NCBI RefSeq assembly: GCF_041260155.1
Contig: NC_091941.1
Coordinates: forward strand, 19,849,747-19,913,746
Reading direction: 5' to 3'
Length of the DNA stretch: 64,000 nt
Source: Ptychodera flava
Lineage: Eukaryota; Hemichordata; Enteropneusta; Ptychoderidae
Part shown: positions 10,901-21,669 of the stretch, piece after piece
Layout of the letters: every line of letters begins with the position of its first letter
Numbering within the stretch: position 1 is the stretch's first letter
Notes under the pieces: generated by a model
What the model saw: the letters and a program-made list of their open reading frames with translations, nothing else
What the model was told of the DNA's origin: nothing
Databases searched by the model: none
Position numbers and translations under genes: made by a program

Positions 10901-13453
10901 ATTTGGAATTAGGCCAAAATACAGTAAATTTACAATGTAGATCTTATTTTCCAATTGCCTGTGATGGAATAGATGTAAATTTGGCAATATGTAGAGGAGG
11001 CAATGATAAACTTTGAAGTTGATGATGAACATGCAGATCAATACACTTCTCTAGGGGCGTAAATGTCTATTAAAGTGCACAGACCTATTCTGTCAAAGTT
11101 CAAAGGTCATCTGTACGTCAATTGTCATTTTACCTCCTGATCAGGAGAATGTCTACCTTTTGGTGTACTGTGTATCAATTGCTGTGTGTTCGCGTAATTC
11201 GATGGAGGTCCTGCCAGTTCTTAAGCTCTTTATCAAAGGTCGATGATTACCCATCATTTGACATCCAATATTCATTCACTGTCATGTCCATGGGGTGATT
11301 ATATGATTCAATTATTTGAATTTGTAAGTCTACTAGTAATTAGAATTTGGTAAATATTGCATGTGTAGGCCGGCACACTCCTGGAAATATGGTAAGTGGG
11401 CTGAGCCAAGCATTGGTGTAAACGCAGAATGGAAGGATACTTGTCACATCGTGTGCCTATCCCCTTGCATTTATTCATGTATTGTAAACCGACATTTTAC
11501 AATTTCCACTTTTCATGATTTAGTATATACATGTATTCAAAATGTTATATTAATGTCACTGACCTAGCAATAAGCCACGTTCCTACGCATACATCAGCGT
11601 TTTCCCGCAGGAATAATCTTTTCTGCATTTTCCATGCCAACCAGACAAAGGTACCGCTATTGTATGTGGTACAAAGTTGTTTTGTATGTACCACATACTC
11701 TATTATTGAATCATTACAAGGTTATGCTCAACGGAAAGTAGACGATGAGATTAAATGATACCTTACTCAATTACTAATTTACATCAGACACTTTATTTCT
11801 AAACTACACTAGTACCTCACAATATTGCTTGCGAGCGGCAAGTTCTCAAAGACAAGAATAACAAATACCAGACCTAAATGATTCCTTAACATAACAGTCG
11901 CTTGCCTGCTTCTCTGCCGACATGAGTGCCTTATCTCTTTCCACTGGTTTATTGCCGTAATCTTATACCACGATACTAATTACACAGCGACAAAAAGACA
12001 ACTGTAGTTCTTGCTGAAATGAACGTCATCACCGGGGTAGACCGGCCGACATTGTTGAGACACTGCTCAGTAAGTGTCAAGCAGATTGGATTTTTCAATC
12101 TTTAAAATCATGACTTCTGCTTTTGCCAATTTTCATGTTATTTGACACTAAAATGCCTTAAAACAGATTACCCCTAATTCTTTGTATGAAATGCCTCGAC
12201 CTAACCCCCCTAATTCTTTGTAAAACAGGTCCACACTTACGATTGATAACAATGGGTATTTTGCCAAACCATGGTGGTGAAAATGTTACAATCAACTGCC
12301 ACTCTGTAATTTGTGCTAGAGTGAAGATAAGTGTGGACAAAAACATTTGGATAAAACTGACTTAATTTGGCGATGTTATCACGCATGGGGTCTCTAGCTA
12401 TGTACCATATCGCCAACTTTACAATTACCTAAGCTACTGATGATTAATGTGAAATACTGTCTATGTGTCCACTGTTCTGTGTATCTCTTCTAGCAGTCAA
12501 ACAGTGGTGCAACTATTCTCATGCATACTCTTCCAAGTACATTTGATTGGGATGTTTAACGTTTTGTGTTTATTATATCCAATCAAATGAGACTTTGTCT
12601 ATCTGTTATTCAATGGCTCAAAATTGATGAGGGTCAATTACAGATTTGTATAATCCTCTACAAGATTTACTCGCCAAACCAGAGAAACCATATAATTATT
12701 GTCTGTCTCAAGATATCTTTGCAAGAGCTTTTCAGACAAAACGTTTGATTCATGAATGATGAAGATGTTTCATTATTTGCCTTTTATATATCTCTTTGAG
12801 AGGCACATATGTTACTTCATACTTCAGCCAACTTACAGTTGTCTTTTTGTCGCTGTGTAATATATCGTGGTATAAGATTACGGCAATAAACCAGTGGAAA
12901 GAGATAAGGCACTCATGTCGGCAGAGAAGCAGGCAAGCGACTGTTATGTTAAGGAATCATTTAGGTCTGGTATTTGTTATTCTTGTCTTTGAGAACTTGC
13001 CGCTCGCAAGCAATACTGTGAGGTACTAGTGTAGTCTTAGAAATAAAGTGTCTGATGTAAATTAGTAATTGAGTAAGGTATCATTTAATCTCATCGTCTA
13101 CTTTCCGTTGAGCATAACTGTAAAAGGTAATATCTTCAGTATATTTAGTGCAAAGTCCATTGTCCTCTCGATGACATCTTTCTTTTTTGTTTACCCGAAT
13201 AAGATGGGAAAAATTCAGATGTCTTAGCGGCAGGTAAATGACAGAGACTTCCTCATCGATTCCCATGAAACATAGAACAGTAGCATTCCCTCTTCGGGCA
13301 TAATGGCGTAAATCATGGTACAGTTGTATGAGGCTCGTTATATACGTCATGAATGACTTTCCGTCAGAAACACAGTAACTTGTTGTAGGATACTCACCTG
13401 AAGTGTTCATCAACTCTCTTCTTGCGAGCAATCGGAGGCATATACAAAGTCAT
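7919..13453 (-). CDS. CIMIP6: Ciliary microtubule inner protein 6 (C2orf73)-like, 4 exons, 269 aa
   Basis: Coding exons on the minus strand are 13453-13398, 10662-10265, 9394-9282 and 8161-7919; all junctions are GT...AG, phases agree, and the total is 810 bases (269 codons plus TGA). The start exon reads MTLYMPPIARKKRVDEHF. Motifs that I recall from vertebrate C2orf73 are NEP near residue 78, the YVGTKTT stretch, PPY.DDSTMR.DFQ, RHGCNPN, GIVP, HQYDSR, NPIRGKRHG and FVWD. The C-terminal 60 residues are low-complexity. The human protein is described as a component of the inner wall of ciliary doublet microtubules and is about the same length. Gene order (next to acylphosphatase and PSME4) supports the call. 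The family name comes from memory, so the gene model is firmer than the name. No enzyme motif is visible. Confidence 0.68.
8162..9281. other. Intron 3 of the C2orf73-like gene
   Basis: This interval is bounded by the acceptor at 8162-8163 and the donor at 9280-9281 on the minus strand. It contains T-rich stretches (8260-8480) and no exon that I can support. Confidence 0.6.
9395..10264. other. Intron 2 of the C2orf73-like gene
   Basis: Bounded by consensus splice sites on the minus strand. Nothing further is recognised inside. Confidence 0.6.
10663..11720. other. Left part of intron 1 of the C2orf73-like gene
   Basis: This is the stretch between exon 2 and the large inverted-repeat element. 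An open minus-strand segment near 11150-11215 ends at a possible donor, but its phase does not fit the next exon and it lacks an ATG, so it was not added to the model. Confidence 0.5.
11721..13118. mobile_element. Inverted-repeat transposable element with arms of about 285 bp
   Basis: The first 286 bases (11721-12006) are repeated in inverted orientation at 12834-13118. By eye the arms differ at only a few positions (a two-base indel, a one-base indel, one substitution), so they are about 98% identical. Outer ends read GTTATGCTCAACGGAAAGT. The central 830 bp has no transposase-like frame but contains a short tandem duplication of CCCCTAATTCTTTGTA near 12170-12225. It sits in intron 1 of the C2orf73-like gene. 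I could not see a convincing target duplication. The near-identity of the arms points to a recent insertion or to conversion between arms. Confidence 0.75.
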
Positions 13454-13671
13454 CTTGACAAGGTTGTCGATCTGCTAAAATTCAAGTGAACGACAAAAAG
13501 GGTGAATCGACTCAAGGGCTTTCGCTTCCTAGTTTTCTAAATAATCCCCATTTCCGCCGCGCCATGCTCTGTTGACATGTTTCCATAGCTTCCTCTCAGT
13601 GTTCGACCGTAGGTGGCGAGCTATCAACAAAACTACTCGTGTGGCGGCGCTGTACCAAATTACACACCAAA
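13454..13671. promoter_or_regulatory. Divergent promoter region between the C2orf73-like gene and EIF3K
   Basis: Only 218 bases separate the two start codons, so both 5' untranslated regions and promoters must lie here or overlap. The stretch is GC-richer than its surroundings and contains CGCTTCCTAG (ETS-like core) and a CCGCCGCGCC run. The EIF3K start codon sits inside CAAAATGGCGGAT, which matches the YY1 consensus common at housekeeping gene starts. No TATA box is clear. Promoter function is inferred from position. Confidence 0.6.
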
Positions 13672-16600
13672 ATGGCGGATCACTTGTCCATGCGGCGAAA
13701 TGTGGCTTCCCTTTTGAAAGGAATAGACAGGTGAGATTGTTACCCAATATATTTATTGACTTCTGTGATGTTAAAGAAGGGTTGTTGTTGCAGGAGTTGG
13801 TGGACATGTCGCAACAGAGCCACGCAACACCATAATCGTGAAACTTATTGAAAATATGGCATTTGCACGTGTTTCTGTCACTGTGTGTGTATACCCATTC
13901 AATTGTCAGCCTGAGGTACTACAAGAAGAAGGGAGAGCTCTCTTCCTACCTCCATGCCATGGTACACTTAAGCAATAATGTACCTCCTTCCGGTCCAAAG
14001 TGGACGAAAGTGAATTAATTGTGCACAACATAATGTACTGTACGAGGCGAAGCCAAGTAAGTGCAAAGTTCGCTTGAGTCCATTATGGGCCGGGGAGGGG
14101 GTAAATTATTCAAATTATTGCTATTATTTTAAAGTTTTGATGCGATGCCAGTGAATTTGTAGATGTAGGAAACATCTAGGGATGCTGAATAATCAGATAC
14201 ATTATCAGTAAGCTAATAATCTGGGGGGATAACATCACAAAAGTCACTGGTACTATTTACAAAGCTATGATATAAATAGAGTATATACATGTCTGGAGGT
14301 CTCGCTTCTACCTCTCAGTGTATATACTGGTATACACAAAGCCATATAATCATATTAGGAAGAGTCATGTACACCGTAGAGACATATGGATGTGGATCTG
14401 TAGATGTACCAGTACCACTCGAAGTCACTTTGATGCATTTTCCAGGCTGTCCTTTCCACGTATATTCAACGGAATGATAGGTCTACCGTTTCACAGGAAA
14501 AGTGACACAGATATCAGAAGGAAGAACAGGCCCATTTTAAATATACAAATCTATGGCAAGATGATTCTACAAGTCTCTGATGGTAGTGGTGAGAAACAAA
14601 TGTGTGAAGGAAAAACTTCTCTTCTTTGAATACGATCTAAAAAGTAACCATTTGAAATGGTTCTTCTGTGACTTTTTCCTGTGAAAACAAGCAAAGGAGA
14701 CCCAGTAGACTGATAATAAAAAATATTGGCTCCAAAGTAATGCTTGAACCCACATATGACCTGTTTAGACAGGTTATGCGAATGGCTAGGCTATGGTTCA
14801 CTAGGAGAAGCATCAAAATACCCGGTAGGGACAAACAAGGTTCCTTTGATACAGCCAGTTTTGTCTGCTCTGTGACCTATTTTGCTATGCAACCTGTAAA
14901 CTGAACATGTATCATCATAGAGACAGCCTATTGTTATGAGTTAGCTAGAGGTGTATACACCGCTTGACGGCACAGTGCTGAAAAGAGACGTCCAAGTTTT
15001 CCTCACTTCAGCTTTTGCAGAAACTCAGTTTGCTCAATTTCACTGTGTTCAGTAACTCAATATGGCCACACAAAAGACACGAGAAAGAGTGAGAACTACC
15101 ACTTTGGCACATGTCCAATTTTTCTTCACTGGACTATCTTCTGTTAACCACTCAAGTGCATTAAACAAAAAATTCTCATTACTAACCATACAGAATTCTG
15201 CTTTTCCGGATAAATTTGTGATGAACTTTTGCTTATTGTCAAAACGACTTGACAATTTGATTTAAACAATATCCATGCACGTGATTACTCACAAAAGGAA
15301 TTGTGGCTTCTTGACAAAGACAAATATGGTGTCCATCAAGCCAAATGTTGACAAATTTTAGTCAATATTACCATTTTTTCTGGCCATTTCCTTTTTTGCA
15401 CAATTAAATTCACATAAACTAAGATATATATACAATTTCTTAAAATTTCTTCATAGTACAGTGTTGTTTTAGCTACAAACATGACTTTAAAGGGAAATTT
15501 TCAACAGAATCTTCTTCCTCGTCATCCCGATGATTAAGGAATACAATAACCAGGGGTCTGTCCTACCCAATTACAGGTAACATACAAAATAGAAATGACC
15601 AGCCATTTTACTTTGAGAGGTACTTGCGAGACTCGAGTACATGAATCTCATCAGCATTTATGAGGCCATGCTCAAGCTATCTGTTTTATGGTTGCGTTCA
15701 GTTATCCAACTAGGACAAACTTTGCTATTTTAATTTTAATATTCAAATGATACATCTTTTGGAATAACCATAGGGAGAAAAGAATGACAAAGGCAGCATC
15801 TAAACTTACAAGATCAAGCATATCCAATCCATAGACTTGTACAGTTGCTAAACCATTTGGTCATGTTGTGTGGGTACTGTACATATAGAGAAACACGAGC
15901 AGATACATGTACACATCAACAACAGGAAAAAAGAATATTGTTTCATAATTAACTTTTGCACTTATTGTTCAGGTTTTTTTTCACAATAATGTCTTCAATA
16001 ATAGCCGACTTTTATTTTTTTTTGCTACAAAAATTGTGTCTGCATTGATTTGTGTTTACAGATACAACCCTGAAAATCTTGGCACTCTTGAACGATATGT
16101 AGAAATGCAAGCAAAAGAAAATACATATGACTTAGAAGCCAATCTAGCTGTCTTAAAGCTGTAAGTACACTAATGTGTGAAATCCAATCCACCATTGAAT
16201 TATGTTTTGTTAATGTACCAAAAGTGATGCCTGAAGTTGAATATTGAATAAGGAGCAGTTGCCTGTAATCAAGTTTACAGAGTAACGACATGTTTGTCAG
16301 ATCTGCCGTCTTCCACTGTGTCATGGTTTGCCCATTGTAGATAGAATTCAAATAAACCTACAGTGCAAACTACATCAGATGTAAGTTTAATATGGTTTGA
16401 TATTTAGGCCTCCATTTACTATCAGAAGTGCACTACCTTAATTTTTACGATACAAGCACATATTTTAGTGTAATCCACTGATTTTGAACTTGACTCTGTA
16501 ATATTGTGATTGTACCGCAGACATTCACAGAATTTCCGTAATTTTGAACTGTGCCATTGAAGACCAGTCAACTTTGACAATCAGTCTTGAGAACATCAGA

Positions 16601-18330
16601 TCAAAGATATCTTGATATAGGATATGACGGTATTTTGTGCCATGCCTGTATAAACTTTGCTTTTTTGACAATGTGAATTATCTATGAAAGCTTTCGTTTT
16701 CTGTTGCAGGTACCAGTTCAACCCAATGTTCTTCCAGTTAAATGTTACCACCCAGATTTTATTGAAAGCGCTGACAAATCTGCCGCACACAGACTTTGTT
16801 CTCTGCAAATGTCTCATTGATGAGCAACATGTATCCTTTTGAAATGTGAATTGTCAAAGAGCCGACTTTGCCTCGCTTTGGAGAATGCTTGCTATGATAA
16901 TAATTTGGGTTTGATAAAGGAAACAAGTCTGGTAGTCCTTTATTAAAAAAACGGCGTTTGGACCACACACAGGAGATCATCTTAAGGATGATAATGGAAA
17001 GATGTAGAAACTGATTGCTCTAAGATCTATCTCTTACGGACTTGCTTCCTTTATCAAATTCAAGATACGCTATTTCAAGTCCATGTCTCCAAACTGGTGC
17101 ATCCTCTTTGTTGTTGGACTGATTGCAGTTCTGTTCCTGACAAACTCATAATATTTATAATATGATAATGCTTGGATTTCAAGAACCAGTTCTTATTAAC
17201 AAAAAGGGTAAGACAACACAATTTAGGAATAACACGCTACTTCATGCACATGTCTTTTAATGGCTCCAATGTTTTATTTTGTTTCTAGATTATCCATTCT
17301 TTATTAGATTTGTTGATATTTTAGATAAAGAGGTAAAACAGTCACGGGGCAAGACTATGTAAACTACTTTTGTCAGTTGTTGGTAAAATCAGTGATGTCT
17401 TAATCTAATGGCAAGGTGGACAGATCTGTTTGATATCTAATGAGCAGTGAGAACTTACAGTTTTAATGTTGGATCAATGAATGAACACTCAATTCTTAAG
17501 AATGGTTACCCTCAGAAGCCTTGAAGCCCTTTGCATGTACATATACACTTTTACCCTGAATTTTCCCTTGACCACTTCTTCCAGCAACAAGAAGATCAAA
17601 TCACTAAAATCCTTTATCTGTACGATTTACTAGAAACCTGTCAGTTCAAGAAGTTCTGGGTAAGTTTTTTGAACACGCGTGTGGAATCCATTAATGTTGT
17701 AAATATTTGCATTAATTAGTCTGTTCTGCAGATTGTAATCCTTTAGTCTGCCAAGGGGTCAAAGTTCATATTTAGTCAGACTGAGTTCAGTGGAAAGTAA
17801 GCTACATCTGGGATTACCGTAACTTTTAGACTTTGACTATCTTCCATTTGATTGACATGTCATCTGTTTAACACCCAGCAATAGTCAGAATATGGATATT
17901 TCATTTTTGGAATATTGAAACTACATTTACTATTGTTAGTCATTTCGAAGATGAATTTGTCACATTTTTGAGATGTCATGGCAACAATTGAGAGCTCAAA
18001 CAACTTGGCAAAAAAGTTAGTTTTTGTACATTTTACACCTTATTCATATCTTTTGAAGTCTGCAATATTTATCTTGCCAGTAGTTTCAGGCAAAACTGGT
18101 TCAGTTTAAGCTTGAAAAGCAGTTTGCAATTTTCATATCTCCAACTCATTTTTTCTGATGTTACTTTTACAGTCAGAGATCTCTCACTCAGAAATTATCG
18201 TCGGTGTCAACGGTTTTAAAGACTCCATCAGGAAATGTAAGTTGAAATTACTTTGTTGCCTCAGTGTGTCTGTCATATTGTACTGCTTTTGTAATGCATA
18301 ATTTACACTGCAAAAGAATAGCTATATCTG

Positions 18331-18422
<92 letters not shown>

Positions 18423-19181
18423 AGATGCAGTCACAGTATTTAGCAACCCAAATAGCAACCCAAATATACAACTGTTCCTCAAAGCCTTTTAGATTATGTT
18501 GTCACATAGTTGGCAAGGAGTGGCAGCCTGTTTGTTGACATTGCAAATTGCGAAGTTCAGTTACAGGAACCACCCTAAGACTGATGTTTAACATACGTAC
18601 TGTATCGCAATGCTTACTTTACAATATCAATGCTGATTATTCATCATCATGGTGGCATGACAAGCAGATGGGAATATCATAATAACATGTCTGTTGTCTG
18701 TACAGATATATGTCACGTGATGGGTATCACATACCAGACCATTGACCAGGATCTGCTGGCTGAACTGTTAGGCGACTTGTCACACGAAGAACTGAAACAG
18801 TGGATGACCAAATATGGATGGGCAGTGACGCAAGACGGAAAAGCCTTCATCGCAAACCAAGAAGAGAATGTAAAACCCAAAAATATTACAGAGAAAATTG
18901 ACTTTGATAGTAAGTACTCATGACATTGGGCTCCATAAGTACAAGTAGTCTAAAACATTGTTTCGAAACCGGATAAGTGTGAATATTTTCCATGATTGTG
19001 TTCTGTAAGGATCACCGAGGCTGTAAAATGATTATTCAGGTTGTCGTCATACAAGTACTTTCAACTGAAGTGTTAAAAAAGAATCATGATTGTTTCTGTA
19101 ATTTGAACATTTTTGTCTGACCTAGCAATTTCTGTTTGTTTTACAGGTGTTGCAGGAATTTTAGCCGCATCAGCACAGTGA
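13672..19181 (+). CDS. EIF3K: Eukaryotic translation initiation factor 3 subunit K, complete, 7 exons
   Basis: Exons are 13672-13730, 16062-16160, 16710-16830, 17585-17659, 18173-18236, 18706-18909 and 19147-19181. They total 657 bases, 218 codons plus TGA, exactly the length of human eIF3k. All introns are GT...AG and phases agree. The sequence follows the family throughout: [20 protein letters not shown] at the start, then [65 protein letters not shown], and KPKNI.EKIDFDS before the short last exon. eIF3k has an N-terminal helical-repeat domain (about 1-125) and a C-terminal winged helix. It is a non-core subunit of the eIF3 complex that pairs with eIF3l on the 40S ribosome in the cytosol. 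The ATG aligns with the human start. Confidence 0.97.
13731..16061. other. EIF3K intron 1, with one dispersed repeat copy at about 14041-14282
   Basis: The block from about 14041 to 14282 (GAGTCCATTATGGGCC, then AAACATCTAGGG and AATAATCAGATACAT) recurs in the same orientation at about 47131-47345 inside PSME4 intron 22. It has no open frame and no terminal inverted repeat that I can see. The rest of the intron is unremarkable AT-rich sequence. Confidence 0.6.
18237..18705. repeat. EIF3K intron 5 with (TA)n(CA)n microsatellite
   Basis: A compound dinucleotide repeat at about 18331-18422 starts as TA/AT, runs about 50 bases, then switches to CA for about 40 bases. The remainder of the intron is unique-looking. 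Confidence 0.9.
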
Positions 19182-19631
19182 AGAGAGACTATTTTGAATA
19201 TTTGATGTAATTTTAGTTTAGTACATTTCTCCTCAGCTGGCTGAAATGTCCTTCTATCCATGCGATATCTGTGAAACTTCTGAACGCATGTCCCATCTGG
19301 ACACCCAGCCCCTAATTCTGTGCACCCCATGTATAGCAAACTTAATTCAAGCCAATCCTGGTGAATTCTCATGCACTTTCCCACTGAAATATGACATGAC
19401 AACATAATATTTGCTGGATTAGTTTTTTCTCCATGCAAAAGAATAATTGTGGTGTATACACTGATCATTCAGAAACTGCCGAGTTTTATCAGTTGTACAT
19501 CAGGGTTATAGACCACATCACAATGACAATAATGTCACCAGTACCTATACCATAGGAGAAATGTTGCGCGTTACTCTCTTTGAAAGCATATCAAAGAGTT
19601 TAACATATCTATGACCTTTTTCGCTCGTATT

Positions 19632-19641
19632 AAATAAATAA
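19632..19641 (+). terminator. EIF3K polyadenylation signals (two overlapping AATAAA)
   Basis: AAATAAATAAA gives two overlapping AATAAA hexamers about 450 bases after the stop codon, followed by T/GT-rich text. Another AATAAA occurs near 19757. This is the most likely 3' end of the EIF3K transcript. Confidence 0.6.
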
Positions 19642-19796
19642 ACCCATCTACAGTGTTCCAATTCTGATGGCTCTGTCTGTTATGTATCATACTGCCAAGT
19701 TAACAAAGTATTGATCACTTCAATGTATTCTGTTGTGTATCATGCGTTCCTGTCAGTAATAAACACACCCATATCAAAATGAAACCACATATAAGT

Positions 19797-21006
19797 TTTA
19801 TTGTAATTTTTCCAGTGATGGGAAATAAATACATTCTTTAAGAATCAGCGCTAACGGCATGTTTGCTTGCCTTTGGTAGAAAAGTTGGCTATTTACAAAT
19901 AATTAGTGAACTACAGAAAGTCTTGCTGTATTCTTGCACAGATAAATAATTAGATTAATGTGGTGATTTTTTTTGGCATTTAGAGGAATGAAAAGACAAA
20001 ACTGATAGCAAAGTAAGGAAGTGACATTGTTATAGGTTCTGTGTATCTCATTGATACTGTATATGTAAACTGTTAACACTTCTCATCAACTGAGTAAAAA
20101 GCCTGCTTTGTGCAGATGATTGGAGTGTTATTTCCTTGAAAAATTGTGGTTCTACAACCAAAAGCTATGAATTGAAAGGGTGCTTGACCGAAAACTAAAT
20201 CACGCTTTTATTTTCAGGAACCCCCCAAAAAATAGCCAATGAGGTCATAGACCAAACTACCTGTCTTCGAGTATAGTACAGACACAACTAACATCTACTT
20301 CATATTTACAAGACTCAAGAGAGATGTCAATATTGAATTTTTTTCACAAAAAGATATTAAGCAGGAGACTTTTGAAGATTGTTGAAAGATTCACTCCATA
20401 GAAACTGAATGAATGCATGATACTTATTCGGCAACTGAAACTTTTGAGATGGAAGATCATGGAAAGTACATCACATAGCAAAACTTAACTTTCCTCAACC
20501 TCTGTGACATGGCATCAGCATCATTTGAACACAATCCTTGGAGCAAAGCCTATCAGAGTATACTACCTACTGTGCATGAAGATACTTTACTGTCTGTCTG
20601 TTATCTTTGCAATTATGGTATCTCAAAATGCATAGAGGCACTACTAAGAATATCCACAAATAGTTGTATCTACTTTTGGATTCAACGGCTCTAACATGAA
20701 CAATACTGAAACCCTGAGTCGGATGAATTGGCTATGTCATGTTGCGTCATTAAGTTATGAAAATTAAGTTTTATGATACAAAAATTAGCAATAGAAAAGA
20801 TCAATCAGCAATAGACATTCTGTTAATTCTCCAGAAATCTCATTTCTAGTGATGATAACGGTCAAAGGTCCACCAAACCCTTGTAAGTTAAGTGTTAAAG
20901 ATCAGTTTGAAGCCAAGAGCAACGAAGATGACTAGTACTACATGTTTGAAAATTTCAACGCTGAAATCAATGTACACGTGAAAAAGTCCAAACGAGCCTG
21001 GAGTTT
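19797..21006 (-). other. Probable 3' untranslated region of the acylphosphatase gene
   Basis: No coding exon is found between the EIF3K 3' end and the distal last exon of the acylphosphatase gene. On the minus strand AATAAA occurs at 20207-20212 and at about 19797-19802, which would let a transcript ending at exon 4b use a long 3' UTR and finish tail to tail with EIF3K. This is inferred from hexamer positions only. Confidence 0.35.
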
Positions 21007-21121
21007 TCATCTCAAAATGACAAACTCTTTGTGTTCCAGCTCAGTGACAACTCTCTCACTTCTGAACTCTGCCCTGGATATCCTTGACCTTGGACTTCCC
21101 TCTGTTCTGAGCCATTGTTTC
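21007..21121 (-). CDS. Acylphosphatase alternative last exon (exon 4b, distal)
   Basis: An acceptor (tttgcag) is followed by 115 bases in the same phase (one base completing the split ATG codon) ending in TGA at 21007-21009. It encodes MKQWLRTEGSPRSRISRAEF and then 18 more residues ending FVILR. It is a clear homologue of exon 4a at 21670-21790: both have MK.WL, EGSP, SRI and the RAE(F/Y)R block. Both encode the C-terminal half of the acylphosphatase fold. Spliced to exons 1-3 it would give a 113-residue protein. It lies downstream of exon 4a, so use requires skipping 4a. It is open and well conserved, not a decaying copy. Confidence 0.85.
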
Positions 21122-21669
21122 CTGCAAAAGATTCAAAATGGTGAAACTGAAATGAACAATGTGACAAATTAGAGCTCTATTGGCTGCAACTTCTGATCCA
21201 TTTTCCAATATTTTCATTCTGTCAGTTTCCTTTTCCTCTCCCCAAATCCCCTATCATGTTGAAATGCCTAGTTTGTCAATGGAGCCTCATTTTTTTGTTG
21301 ACAATTGAATTTTCTTCCAGAAAAGAGTTCATTTGTCAACTATGACATTGTGTTGCTAATCTTTGTACAAGGCGATTCTTTGTATGTCAACATACTTGAA
21401 GGAGGAGAATATGAAAATGTTTTTTTTTGTCTTAGAGAACGAAGATAATGAAAGCATTATCAAAAGTTACAGCTTTTCTCCCTTAAATAACAGTCACATG
21501 ACAACGTGCATCATGCAGGAAAAGGTGAAAGGTCAAATGACAAGGTTGGCACTATGCTGTCCCATTCTTCACAGCATTTGTTTTAATAGTTGCACAAAAA
21601 AACACGGGCAAGGTCAGCAAAATCAACCATTTGATTCAGAAAAATCTCTGAGGAAGAATGCTTACAAAA

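Noticed and set aside
11150..11215. Open minus-strand stretch ending at a possible donor (gtaaaa), considered as an N-terminal exon of the C2orf73-like gene
   Set aside because: Its phase does not fit exon 2, it has an upstream stop and no ATG, and the exon at 13398-13453 fits in phase with a start codon.
13081..13431. 116-codon minus-strand frame
   Set aside because: It overlaps the true first exon of the C2orf73-like gene in another frame and runs into the inverted-repeat element, whose arm supplies its last residues; the identical tail appears in a plus-strand frame at 11531-11758.
18630..18923. 97-codon frame over EIF3K exon 6 with an upstream ATG
   Set aside because: Only the part from 18706 is exon; the first 25 residues come from the intron, and the last few read past the donor at 18910.
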